Shown: in pieces, positions 24,130 to 32,708 of the stretch
How the letters are laid out: the number at the start of each line of letters is the position of its first letter
How positions within the stretch are numbered: the stretch's first letter is position 1
Source: Streptomyces catenulae
GTDB taxonomy: Bacteria; Actinomycetota; Actinomycetes; Streptomycetales; Streptomycetaceae
NCBI RefSeq assembly: GCF_000718015.1
Contig: NZ_JODY01000001.1
Span: 310,001 to 374,000 of the forward strand
Length of the DNA stretch: 64,000 bases
Direction: 5' to 3'
Made by a program: the position numbers and the translations under genes
Notes under the pieces: generated by a model
Database searches by the model: none
What the model was told of the DNA's origin: nothing
Seen by the model: the letters and a program-made list of their open reading frames with translations, nothing else

Positions 24130-27100
24130 TCAGCGGCGCGGATCGCGGAGTCTGCCGATGCGCTCCCGGTCATGACGGAACTCGGCCTTCAACCGGGGGA
24201 CCAGCAGCCCGATCAGCCGGTGGACCAACTCGTCCACCTGACCGTCGGTGAGGTCACGGGCGTCGAACCCGTCCCCCTCCCGCCCGGCGGACCGCTTCGG
24301 GGAACTCTCCTTGGGAGCCTGCCGGTTACGGGCCGAGGTCCGCCGGAGCGGCGGCTGCTCCCGGCCCTGCGCCCGCTCCGGCGCCGGACCGCTCCTCCCG
24401 GCGGGAAGCGGCGGAGCCTGCGGCGCCTCCCGCCCCCGCGGCACGCTCTTCTCCAGCAACGGCCGCCGCTCCGACCCGCCCCGCTCCGGCGCGCGTTGCA
24501 CGGCGGGGAGCGGAGGGAGCGGCGGGAGCGGCGGTACGGCGGTGTGCTGCGGCGCCGGTACGGGGGCCGGGCCTCCTGCGGGCGGTACGGCCGCCGCCGG
24601 TGCCGGGGGCGCGGCGGGCCCGCCCGCCGGACGGGGCGTCAGCGGTGCGGCCGTGCGCCGGACGGCGGGCGGCCGGGCGCCCGCCGCGGTCGGGAGCGGG
24701 ACCGGCGGGCGGCGCGGCGCGTCCCCGCTCCCGCCCGGCGCCGGAGCGGCGCGCAGCGGCGCGGCCCGTGGGACGGGGGCGCCCGCCGGACCGGACCGCG
24801 GTGCGGCGCCGGGCGCGCCCGCGGGGCCGTTCGGCGTCGTGGCGACCGCCGGGGCCTGCGGCGCCGGGCCGTCCGGGAGCTGCCGCAGCGGTACGGGGGC
24901 GGCGGGCCCCGGCGCACCGGGCGCGCCCCCGGGGAGCGGCACGGCGGGTGTGCGCTGCACGGCCGGAACGCCCGGCTGCCGCGCCGCGCCCGACGGCGCC
25001 CGCGTCGGCCGCACGGACGGCGCACCCGGAACCGGCGCGGGACGCAGCGGCGCCGGGGCCGTACGCCGCTGAACGGGGGCGACGGCCGGGGCACCGGACG
25101 CCGTAGCCGAGGTCAACGGCCGCGCGGAGGCCAACGGCAGGGCCGCGACCGGACGCGCCGGGACGGCGGCCGACGCCCTGGTGGCGGGCGGGGTGTCCGG
25201 GCGGACGGCGGGGGCGGACCGCGGCACCGAGGGCTCCGACGGTACGGGCTCCGCCGTCGCGGCTTCCGGTGCCACGGGCGCCGCGAGCGGGGGCCGGACG
25301 GTCCCGGGTGCGGCGTCCGGTACGGCCCGGGCCAGGGGGGTGGGCAGCGGGAGCCGGGGCGCGTCGCAGGTCGGCTGCCCGGTGCTTGCGGGGCTCGTAC
25401 CGGAGGGCCGCGCCTCGGCGGGCCGCCGTACGGGGACGGCGCGCTGCACCGGCGCGGGGCTGCCGGTCGAGGCACCCGAGGCCCCGGCCGGGCGGCGCGG
25501 AGCGGCGGGAGCACCGCCCGCGGGAGCCGGACGCACCGGCTCGGCCTGCGACGGGCCGATCAGCGGGGCGCCCAGCAGGGGGCGCCGACGGGCCGGTTCC
25601 GCGGCTCCGGAAGCGGACGGTGCCGCGCGACGGGCTACGGGGAGGCCCGGGGCGGGAGTGGCGGCGGAGGATGCCGAGGGGGTGGATGGTGCGGACGGCC
25701 TGGGGGAGTTGGCCGGGGTCGGGGTCGGGGCCGACTGAGGTGCCGGTGCCGGAGTCGTGGAGGGCGTGGCGGGTGCGGTGGACGTGGCCGGGGTGGTCGG
25801 TGCGACAGGTGCGGACGGCATGGCCGGTGCGCTCGGTGTGGAAGGCGTGGAAGGTATGGATGCGCCCGGCGCGCCTGCCGCCGGGGCGGCCGATGGCGAC
25901 GGCGACGGCAACGAGGACGGTGACGACGAAGGTGATGACGAAGGCGATGACGACGACGCAGCCGGAGGCACCGCCCCCATCGGCGGGTTGAGCCCGGCCG
26001 ACCGCTGTACCGGCGTACCGGACGGCGCCGCCGGGGCGGGGGTGCCGGAGGCGGGCGACGGCTGCGCGGTGCGCGGCGTGCCGAGCCCTCGGCGCACGGG
26101 GGAACCCTCGGCGCTGCGCTGCACCGGACGCGTACCGGGGGCCGTACCGCCGGACGGCGCGCCGGGGCCCGCAGCCGGAGCGGCCGAGGGAGCGGCCGAC
26201 GGAGAGGGCGAGTGAGCGGCCGACGACGGGCCGGGGGACGGCGCCTTCGGGCCGCCGGGCGTCCGCGCCGCAGGGCCGGAGGGGGCCGCCGGGCGCGGCG
26301 CCGCCGAGGCGGACGGAGTGCCCGCCGTACGCGCCGCGTCGGGCGCGGCCAGGGCGCGGGAGACGGTCAACGGACGGTCACCGCCCGCCGAAGGAGCCGC
26401 ACCGCCGGGCGCACCCGTGGCACGCGCGACCGGGACGCCACCGGACGCCCCGGAACCCTGCGGGGCGTCAGAGCCCTTCGGCCCCCCGAGCCCCTTCCGC
26501 GCAGCGGAGCTCTCCGGGGCGGCCCCGGGAACGGCAGAGGAGCCGGACCCCGACGGAGAACCGGAGGCCGGTGACGCGGGTGACGGAGAGCCGGAAGCCG
26601 GTGACGCGGGTGACGCGGATGACGGTGAGCCGGACACCGACGGAGCCGACGACGAGCGCGACGCCGACGAAGCCGACGGAGTCGACGACAGGCGGGACGC
26701 CGACGACGGGCGCGACGCCGAAGGCGAGGGCGCGGAGCCGCTCCCCGACGGGGCAGGCGTGCGCGGGGCGGCGGCGGGCGCACCCGGCGCCGTGCTCGCA
26801 CCGCTGCCGCCCGTCGGTGCCGGGCCGGACGACGGCGTACCCGGACGCGCCGCCGCACCCGTACGCGGCGCACTCTCCGGCGTACCGGCTGACGTGCCCG
26901 CATCGGGCCGAGAGGGCGTACCAACCGGCCCGGCGGCACGCGCGGGACGCGGCGCGGCGGGAACGGCAGGCAGGGCGGAGGAGGCAGGCGCCGCAGGCGC
27001 GCCCGTGGCTTTCTGCACCACGGGCAGCGGCCCGGCGAGCCCGGCCCCCGGGGCGCCACCCGGCCGACCACCGTCGGGACGCGACGCGCCCGCGGAGTTC

Positions 27101-28110
27101 CCGGACCGGGAGGAGGAGTCCTGCGTACTCGAACTCCGCGACGCAGAAGGTGAGTTGGTAGTGGGAACGGGAGTCGAGGACGGCACCGGACCGGCCCCCG
27201 CAGTGGGCACCGCCCGTCCGCCGTCCGCCACCCGCTGCACCGCCACCGGCGGCAGCCCGGCACCGGCACCGGCACCGGACGCGGCACCGGCACCGCCATC
27301 GACGCCGGACGGCGAGCCGGCACCGGCGGCAGGCGGCAGCAGCAGACCCGCCCCGCCCACCAGGGAACCGGAGTCCGCAGCCGAGCCGGAGCGCACCCCC
27401 GCATCGACCGCCGGAGCCGCACCCACGCCGGACACGGGCCGGGAGCCGGACACGGTCCGGGCGTCGGACACGGGCCGGGCGTCGGGCGCAGGCCGCGAAA
27501 CCGGTGCGGCAGCCGCTGCCGCCCGTGCCACCGGCAGCTCCCGCCGCTGTACCGAGGTGCGCGGGGCCGTGCCGGACCGGGTGCCGCGCGGGGCGGACGT
27601 CAGCGTCGCCGGGCGGGTCGCCACGGTCGGCGGCAGCGGCCGGACCTGCGGACCCGTCGCCCGTGCCACCACGACCGGGACGGCCGCCGCACCGTCCGGG
27701 TCGGCCGGGTCGGCCGGGGCGTCGGCAGGCGTCGGGCGCGGCCCCGCGACGGGCAACTCCGCTGCGGGAGCCTCCGGTTCGGCCGTACCGCGCACCGGCG
27801 CGGCCGACAGCTGCGCGATCCGTCCGCCGGGCCCGCCGTCCAGCACCGCATGGCTGAGGGTGCCGGTGAAGGACGGGTTCTGCCAGGTCGTCAGCGAGGT
27901 GCCGAAACCGCGGTCGGCGACGGTGTCCGCCCGGTCCGCGAAGGCCCGTTGGATCGGCGGCAGCGCCGACCAACCGGCCGGAGCCCGGTGCCCGGCGTCC
28001 ACCGGAGCCGGATCGGCCGCGGCAGCCGTGGCGGGCGCGGCGGCGGACGCGGCCGTACCGTCGTCCGGCGCCTGCGGACGGCGGCCGCGCACTCTGTCGA
28101 GGAATCCCAT
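24130..28110 (-). CDS. Giant Pro/Ala-rich CIS-operon protein with repeated VQR/VAR motifs
   Basis: A 1326-residue protein starting MGFLDRVRGRRPQAPDD. Only the ends look folded: residues 40-90 (APAGWSALPPIQRAFADRADTVADRGFG, TSLTTWQNPSFTGTLSHAV) and the last 45 (ARDLTDGQVDELVHRLIGLLVPRLKAEFRHDRERIGRLRDPRR). The middle is Ala/Pro/Ser/Gly low complexity, punctuated about every 60-120 residues by PVQR, AVQR, VVQK or PVAR motifs. ATG 28110 overlaps the DUF6760 stop. It occupies the operon slot between tube and hub genes. A tape-measure, scaffold or cargo-docking role is possible; its composition does not match a helical tape measure. Function unknown. Confidence 0.8.
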   Translation of the reverse strand: MGFLDRVRGRRPQAPDDGTAASAAAPATAAAADPAPVDAGHRAPAGWSALPPIQRAFADRADTVADRGFGTSLTTWQNPSFTGTLSHAVLDGGPGGRIAQLSAAPVRGTAEPEAPAAELPVAGPRPTPADAPADPADPDGAAAVPVVVARATGPQVRPLPPTVATRPATLTSAPRGTRSGTAPRTSVQRRELPVARAAAAAAPVSRPAPDARPVSDARTVSGSRPVSGVGAAPAVDAGVRSGSAADSGSLVGGAGLLLPPAAGAGSPSGVDGGAGAASGAGAGAGLPPVAVQRVADGGRAVPTAGAGPVPSSTPVPTTNSPSASRSSSTQDSSSRSGNSAGASRPDGGRPGGAPGAGLAGPLPVVQKATGAPAAPASSALPAVPAAPRPARAAGPVGTPSRPDAGTSAGTPESAPRTGAAARPGTPSSGPAPTGGSGASTAPGAPAAAPRTPAPSGSGSAPSPSASRPSSASRLSSTPSASSASRSSSAPSVSGSPSSASPASPASGSPSPASPASGSPSGSGSSAVPGAAPESSAARKGLGGPKGSDAPQGSGASGGVPVARATGAPGGAAPSAGGDRPLTVSRALAAPDAARTAGTPSASAAPRPAAPSGPAARTPGGPKAPSPGPSSAAHSPSPSAAPSAAPAAGPGAPSGGTAPGTRPVQRSAEGSPVRRGLGTPRTAQPSPASGTPAPAAPSGTPVQRSAGLNPPMGAVPPAASSSSPSSSPSSSPSSLPSPSPSAAPAAGAPGASIPSTPSTPSAPAMPSAPVAPTTPATSTAPATPSTTPAPAPQSAPTPTPANSPRPSAPSTPSASSAATPAPGLPVARRAAPSASGAAEPARRRPLLGAPLIGPSQAEPVRPAPAGGAPAAPRRPAGASGASTGSPAPVQRAVPVRRPAEARPSGTSPASTGQPTCDAPRLPLPTPLARAVPDAAPGTVRPPLAAPVAPEAATAEPVPSEPSVPRSAPAVRPDTPPATRASAAVPARPVAALPLASARPLTSATASGAPAVAPVQRRTAPAPLRPAPVPGAPSVRPTRAPSGAARQPGVPAVQRTPAVPLPGGAPGAPGPAAPVPLRQLPDGPAPQAPAVATTPNGPAGAPGAAPRSGPAGAPVPRAAPLRAAPAPGGSGDAPRRPPVPLPTAAGARPPAVRRTAAPLTPRPAGGPAAPPAPAAAVPPAGGPAPVPAPQHTAVPPLPPLPPLPAVQRAPERGGSERRPLLEKSVPRGREAPQAPPLPAGRSGPAPERAQGREQPPLRRTSARNRQAPKESSPKRSAGREGDGFDARDLTDGQVDELVHRLIGLLVPRLKAEFRHDRERIGRLRDPRR

Positions 28111-28268
28111 CAGCCCTCCGCCGCCGCGCGGTTGACCAGCGTGGCGATCTCGTCGGCGTACCGGCGGCGGTCCCCGTGTTCGAGGTCCAGGATGTCCTCC
28201 AGGCTCCAGTGGAAGTGATAGGCGACGTACGCGATCTCCGCGTGGATACGGTCGGCCGCGTACGTCAC
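28110..28268 (-). CDS. DUF6760-type mini-protein of the CIS operon
   Basis: A 52-residue gene, starting GTG at 28268 and ending TGA at 28110. The product begins MTYAADRIHAEIAYVAYH and continues FHWSLEDILDLEHGDRRRYADEIATLV. It overlaps the preceding gene by four bases (GTGA) and the following by one (TGATG), so it is certainly translated as part of the operon. The family is found in injection-system loci beside the tail assembly gene. In phage tails small proteins here act as assembly chaperones; that is inference. Confidence 0.85.
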   Translation of the reverse strand: MTYAADRIHAEIAYVAYHFHWSLEDILDLEHGDRRRYADEIATLVNRAAAEG

Positions 28269-28759
28269 GATTCCCCCAGGCGGCTCCCGCCCAGCTCCAC
28301 CTCGAACGGCTGCTCACAGTGCGGGCAGGTCACCCCGGCCCGGGTGTGGCCCTCCGCGTTGACCTGCCGGTAGAAGTCCTGGAGGAACGCCAGGTCGGAG
28401 GCGAACATGTTCTCCACGATCCCGTCGTGCACCTGATGGAGCGTGCCGAGACGGGTGATGACGCGGCCCAGCAGCACCACCGACAGATACGCCGGGTTCT
28501 CCTGGACCCGGATGTCCCGCAGCGGCACCAGCTCGTCGCGGGCCGTCGCCAGCCGCATCGAACCGGTACGGTGCACCACCCCCGCGTCGTCGACATAGCC
28601 GCGCGGCAGCTCGAACTCGAACTCGGTGCGCAGCGGGGCCCGTTCGGCGGCGGGCGCGGGCGCCGCGGCCGGGGCGGGCGCCGCGGGGTCCCCGCCCGGG
28701 GCCGCGGGCGCGGCGACCGGGTCGGGGACGGCCGCGGGCCGGGAGGCCGTACGGCGCAT
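28265..28759 (-). CDS. CIS tail assembly protein with C-terminal CxxC
   Basis: A 164-residue protein following the tube gene with a TAATG overlap. The first 45 residues are an Ala/Pro linker; the rest (RTEFEFELPRGYVDDAGVVHRTGSMRLATARDELVPLRDIRVQENPAYLSVVLLGRVITRLG) matches the phage tail assembly/T4-like chaperone group, ending in a single CPHCEQPFEVE knuckle, half a zinc ribbon. Together with the DUF6760 protein it probably chaperones tube or tape assembly. Confidence 0.75.
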   Translation of the reverse strand: MRRTASRPAAVPDPVAAPAAPGGDPAAPAPAAAPAPAAERAPLRTEFEFELPRGYVDDAGVVHRTGSMRLATARDELVPLRDIRVQENPAYLSVVLLGRVITRLGTLHQVHDGIVENMFASDLAFLQDFYRQVNAEGHTRAGVTCPHCEQPFEVELGGSRLGES

Positions 28760-29202
28760 TACTCGATGACCAGTTCTTCGAAGGTGATGGTCACGGTCTC
28801 GGTCAGCGCGGACGCCTCACCGGCCTTGACGGTGGAGGTGTCGACCTTGCTGCACCAGGCGTTGCGCATGTTGTAGCGCTTCACCGGGTTGTTCATGTAG
28901 TCCATCACCATGATCGTGGCGTTCTTCCGCGCCGTCGACATCTGGCCGTTGACGGACTGGGTGATCCACTGGTTGAACGCGGCGGACTGCGTCATACCGC
29001 GCACGACCGTGCAGGTACCGGCCTTCTTGACGCCCGGCAGCTTCTTCGTGACGGGCTTGCCCTGGCTGGAGACCTGCTGGTACTCGATCACGTCCTGCTC
29101 GATGCTCAGGCCGCTGACCTCCTGGAGGTACTCGACCATGACGCCGTCGATCTGGAGGCCGAAATTGTGTGAGGTGAGGGAATCACCGGGCTGCAGACTC
29201 AT
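28759..29202 (-). CDS. cis1: CIS inner tube protein
   Basis: A 147-residue gp19/Hcp-type tail tube protein. SLQPGDSLTSHNFGLQIDGVMVEYLQEVSGLSIEQDVIEYQQVSSQGKPVTKKLPGVKKAGTCTVVRGMTQSAAFNQWI is the family core; residues end VTITFEELVIE, the standard terminal strand. It stacks as hexamers inside the sheath. Start ATG 29202; it is separated from the sheath gene by 119 bases with hairpin-forming GC-rich sequence, which may set the tube-to-sheath ratio. Confidence 0.92.
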   Translation of the reverse strand: MSLQPGDSLTSHNFGLQIDGVMVEYLQEVSGLSIEQDVIEYQQVSSQGKPVTKKLPGVKKAGTCTVVRGMTQSAAFNQWITQSVNGQMSTARKNATIMVMDYMNNPVKRYNMRNAWCSKVDTSTVKAGEASALTETVTITFEELVIE

Positions 29203-29321
29203 GGTTCGCTCTCTGTGCAGGGGCGGGGGACCCCGGCGCGGATGCCGGGCCCCCGGGAATCGGGACGGTCAGGTGCGGACGGGGCGGGCCGCGGACGGGC
29301 CGCGCCCCACCCCCGGCCGGG

Positions 29322-30926
29322 TCACTCCTCCAGCTCGCCGCTGCCGCTGGAGAACTGCGCCAGCCGGAAGATCACGAACTCGGCGGGCTTGACCGGCGCG
29401 ATACCGATCTCGCAGATGACCCGGCCGAGGTCGACCGACTCGGGGGTGTTGGTCTCGGCGTCGCACTTCACGTAGAAGGCGTCCTCGGGACGGGAGCCGA
29501 ACAGGGCGCCGTTACGCCACTCGTTGACGAGGAACGCCGAGACGTTCCGCCGGATCCGGGCCCACAGCGCCTCGTCGTTGGGCTCGAACACCACCCACTG
29601 GGTGCCGATCAGGATCGACTCCTCCAGGTAGTTGAAGTACCGGCGGATGTTGATGTAGCGCCAGGCCGGGTCGGAGGAGAGGGTGCGGGCACCCCAGACG
29701 CGGATACCGCGGCCGGGGAAGGCGCGGATGCAGTTGACGCCGATCGGGTTGAGCAGATCCTGCTCACCGCGGGTGATCTGGGTCTCCAGATCGACGGCGC
29801 CGCGCACCACCTCGTTGGCCGGGGCCTTGTGCACCCCGCGCTCGAAGTCGTTACGGGCCCAGATGCCGGAGACATGGCCGCTCGGCGGGATCATCTTCGT
29901 CTGGCCGGACGCCGGGTCGAAGACCTTGACCCACGGGTAGTACACCGCGGCGTACTTCGAGTCGTAGCCCGCCGTGTCCTGGCGCCACACCCGGATGTCC
30001 CGGGCGTTGAGGCCGGGCGGCGGGTCGATGACGGCTACGCGGTCACCCATCAGCTCACAGTGGGCGATCAGACCGAGCTGGACGGCCTTGACCTCCTCCA
30101 GGCCGATGGCGCCCCGCTGGTAGGCGGCCATCAGATCGGGCACCGCGACCATCGAGATCTCGTCGACCGCCTCCAGGCCACCGAAGCCGGTGCGGTCGGC
30201 GGAGTCGCCGAGGTACTCGGCCGGGCCGGGGTGGACGGCCGGGGCCGCACCCGGGGCGGCGGGCGCCGGGGCCGCGGGCGCCTGCACGGCCCGGGCCAGC
30301 TCGACCGTCTGGTTGTCGGGGCGCGCCAACTGCGCCGCGGGCGCCGCCTCCAGGACGGTGATGAGCTTGGAGCGCTCCTTGACCTGGGTGACGACGTAGT
30401 TGCGGTTGCTCTTCTTGGCGCTGACGTCGAAGGTCTCGGCGACCTTGTCGCCGTCCTTGACCAGCAGCCGGAACCGCTCGGCCGGGCCCTCGCCCTCCGG
30501 GTCGGTGACCTCGACGCTCAGCGCGCCGCCGCCGGTGCCGGACGTCAGCGCCCGGACCGCGAAGGTGCCCAGGGCGGTGGGCTCACCGGGCGTCAGCTCG
30601 GCGGGCGCGGCGGCGGCCGACACCGCGGCCGGGGCGGCGGACTGCGGCCCGGCGTCCGCGGCGGCGCCGCCGACCCGGACCACATAGGCGGCCGAACCGC
30701 CGTTGTTGAAGAACCCGTAGACCGAGTGGGCGAGGTAGTAGCCGTCGGTGAACTCGCCGAAGGCGGCCACGTACTGGGACCAGTTGGTCACCAGCGTCGG
30801 CTGGTTCAGCGGCCCCGTGGGCGCCAGACCCACGAAGGCCGCCACGGACGTGCCGACCCCCTCGATCGGGCGGGAGCCACTGGCTACCTCCTCGACGTAG
30901 ACGCCGGGCGACAGATACGACGGCAT
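29322..30926 (-). CDS. cis2: CIS contractile sheath protein
   Basis: A 534-residue tail sheath protein. The N-terminus MPSYLSPGVYVEEVASGSRPIEGVGTSVAAFVGLAPTGP and the C-terminal domain (NPIGVNCIRAFPGRGIRVWGARTLSS, YINIRRYFNYLEESILIGTQWVVFEPND, ALWARIRRNVSAFLVNEWRNGALFG) are diagnostic. A variable surface domain of about 200 residues with an Ala/Pro loop is inserted in between. ATG 30926 has GAGGAGAA upstream. Contraction drives the tube through a membrane. First gene of the 13-kb leftward operon. Confidence 0.95.
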   Translation of the reverse strand: MPSYLSPGVYVEEVASGSRPIEGVGTSVAAFVGLAPTGPLNQPTLVTNWSQYVAAFGEFTDGYYLAHSVYGFFNNGGSAAYVVRVGGAAADAGPQSAAPAAVSAAAAPAELTPGEPTALGTFAVRALTSGTGGGALSVEVTDPEGEGPAERFRLLVKDGDKVAETFDVSAKKSNRNYVVTQVKERSKLITVLEAAPAAQLARPDNQTVELARAVQAPAAPAPAAPGAAPAVHPGPAEYLGDSADRTGFGGLEAVDEISMVAVPDLMAAYQRGAIGLEEVKAVQLGLIAHCELMGDRVAVIDPPPGLNARDIRVWRQDTAGYDSKYAAVYYPWVKVFDPASGQTKMIPPSGHVSGIWARNDFERGVHKAPANEVVRGAVDLETQITRGEQDLLNPIGVNCIRAFPGRGIRVWGARTLSSDPAWRYINIRRYFNYLEESILIGTQWVVFEPNDEALWARIRRNVSAFLVNEWRNGALFGSRPEDAFYVKCDAETNTPESVDLGRVICEIGIAPVKPAEFVIFRLAQFSSGSGELEE

Positions 30927-31248
30927 GCGCTGGTTCTCCTCGGGGTACGACAACCGTATGACGGTGGAGTTCGCCACTGTTGTCGCCGCTCCCTCGCCTC
31001 CGGAAGGTCCGTCGGGGCCGTAGCGGGGGCAGCGCCGGTGCCCCAACGGGCAGCCGGAGCGCGGATATCGGGTCGCTCGGCGCGGCCTGAGGCCCCCGTT
31101 GACCTGCGAAGCTCCCGCTTCCGGGGCGCCTCGGGGACCCCGGTGCAGCCGCTGCGGGCCCCGAGGGCAGCCGGTGGCGTCCCTTGGGGCACCCGACCCT
31201 GCCCCCAGTCCTGCGACACGCCCCACGGCCTCGCCATACGGTCGCCGT
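30927..31248. promoter_or_regulatory. Divergent control region between sheath and RICIN genes
   Basis: A 322-bp gap serving both the leftward CIS structural operon and the rightward RICIN gene. No protein gene is seen. A perfect CATACG-GTCGC-CGTATG palindrome closes its right end (31235-31251), and the related string CAACCGTATGAC occurs near 30949 close to the sheath start. Confidence 0.5.
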
Positions 31249-31251
31249 ATG
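31235..31251. promoter_or_regulatory. Palindrome overlapping the RICIN gene start codon
   Basis: CATACG and CGTATG form a perfect inverted repeat around GTCGC; the last three bases are the proposed ATG. No Shine-Dalgarno sequence precedes that ATG, so the palindrome could be an operator at a leaderless start or an mRNA hairpin hiding the codon. Confidence 0.45.
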
Positions 31252-32646
31252 AGCCTGTGGACCTCTCTCGAACCCGCCTCGACCACCGTGGACCCGGGCG
31301 GCAGCACCACCGTGCGGCTACGGCTGCGCAACACCGGCGACGTCGTCGACGAGTACCGCTGCGTCCCGGTGGGCGAACTGGCACCTTGGACGACCGTCGA
31401 GCCCGGGACCCTGCGGCTCTACCCGGGCACCACGGGCACGGTGGAGCTGACGTTCGCTCCGCCCCGCACCCCCGACGCCGCCGCCGGTCCGCACCCCTAC
31501 GGTGTCCAGATCATCCCGACGGAGTTCCCCGAGGCCACCACCGTCCCCGAGGGCAATGTCACCGTCACCCCGTTCAGCGAGGTCCGCGCCGAACTCGTCC
31601 CCACCAACGTCACCGGCCGGTTCCGCGGCCGTCCCCGGCTCGCCATCGACAACCTCGGCAACGTCAAGCTCACCGCGTCCGTCACCGGTCACGACAACAG
31701 CGATCAGCTGTCGTACGAGATCCACCCGGCGAACGTGCAGGTCGAGCCGGGGCGGGCGGCGTTCCTGAAGACCACGCTCAAACCGCGGCAGATCATCTGG
31801 GCGGGCGCCAAACAGTCCCGGCCCTACACGCTGTCGGTGCAGCGCTCCGGCGCCGAACCGCTGCCGGTGCGCGGGACGTACGTCCAGCCGGGGCTGCTGC
31901 CGCGCTGGCTCGGGGTGCTCTTCAGCCTGCTGCTGGGGCTGGCCATCGCGTTCCTGATGATCTGGCTGACGTACAAGCCGGACGTGGCCACCAAGGCGAC
32001 GGACAAGACGCCCGGCCAGACGGCGCACACCATCCAGCCGTCGGCGCCCGCCCAGCCGACGCCGCAACAGACCACCGAGGCGCCCAAGAAGGACCCGGGC
32101 GGCGGCGGGGGCGGCGGGGGCGGCGGGAACAAGCCGAAGCGGGACCCGTACGCGCATCTGCACAACGTGCTGCTGCGCAACGGCGCGACGCACAAGTGCG
32201 TCGACCTCACCGGCTACAGCGAGGGGGAACTGGGGCACACCGTCATGCAGTTCGGCTGCAACGGCTCGCCCACCGAGGAAAACCAGCGGTGGAGCTTCGA
32301 GCTGATGCCGGGCGGCAAGGGCGCGGGCCCCGGCGGGAAGGACCTCTTCCAGGTCCGTAACCTCCGCGCCAACCACTGCCTCGACGTGCGGGGCCCCGTC
32401 CCGGCGCCGAACACCTCGCTGATCCAGGAGTCCAACTGCACCCGCCGCAAGGACGGCAACCAGGTGTGGTGGCTGGAGCGGCGCCCGGCGACCGGCCAGA
32501 TCTGGATCCGCAACGCCACCAGCAACAACTACTGCCTGGACGTGAAGGGCTACTACGCCCGGGGCGAGGACCTGAAGGACGCGACCGCGCTGACGCTCGC
32601 CAACTGCACCGACGGGGACGACCAGGGCTGGCTCATCGAGAAGTGA
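31249..32646 (+). CDS. Single-pass membrane protein: Ig-like cytosolic domain, TM helix, RICIN lectin domain
   Basis: A 465-residue protein on the opposite strand inside the CIS locus. Residues 1-215 form beta-sandwich domains (LWTSLEPASTTVDPGGSTTVRLRLRNTGDVVDEY, PGTTGTVELTF), with no signal peptide. One TM helix (WLGVLFSLLLGLAIAFLMIWLTY, about 222-245) is followed by a Pro/Gly linker and a C-terminal ricin-type beta-trefoil with CVDL, CLDVRG, CLDVKG and QxW repeats (NQRWSF, NQVWWL, DDQGWLI). The lectin should face outward and bind glycan. Start ATG 31249 lacks a ribosome site. Role in CIS function is inferred from location only. Confidence 0.75.
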   Translation: MSLWTSLEPASTTVDPGGSTTVRLRLRNTGDVVDEYRCVPVGELAPWTTVEPGTLRLYPGTTGTVELTFAPPRTPDAAAGPHPYGVQIIPTEFPEATTVPEGNVTVTPFSEVRAELVPTNVTGRFRGRPRLAIDNLGNVKLTASVTGHDNSDQLSYEIHPANVQVEPGRAAFLKTTLKPRQIIWAGAKQSRPYTLSVQRSGAEPLPVRGTYVQPGLLPRWLGVLFSLLLGLAIAFLMIWLTYKPDVATKATDKTPGQTAHTIQPSAPAQPTPQQTTEAPKKDPGGGGGGGGGGNKPKRDPYAHLHNVLLRNGATHKCVDLTGYSEGELGHTVMQFGCNGSPTEENQRWSFELMPGGKGAGPGGKDLFQVRNLRANHCLDVRGPVPAPNTSLIQESNCTRRKDGNQVWWLERRPATGQIWIRNATSNNYCLDVKGYYARGEDLKDATALTLANCTDGDDQGWLIEK

Positions 32647-32662
32647 CGGGCCCGAACGGCCC

Positions 32663-32702
32663 ACGGCGCCCGGCCCGGTGACCTCACCGGACCGGGCGCC
32701 GT
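32663..32702. terminator. Strong bidirectional hairpin terminator
   Basis: An 11-bp stem plus a 6-bp inner stem, with one mismatch and an ACCT loop, between the convergent RICIN and AAA+ ATPase genes (stops at 32646 and 32709). Confidence 0.75.
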
Positions 32703-32708
32703 CCGCTC

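Noticed and set aside
26318..28135. 605-codon plus-strand frame opposite the giant CIS protein
   Set aside because: Low-complexity mirror image of the Ala/Pro coding strand; the minus strand is tied to its operon by stop/start overlaps.
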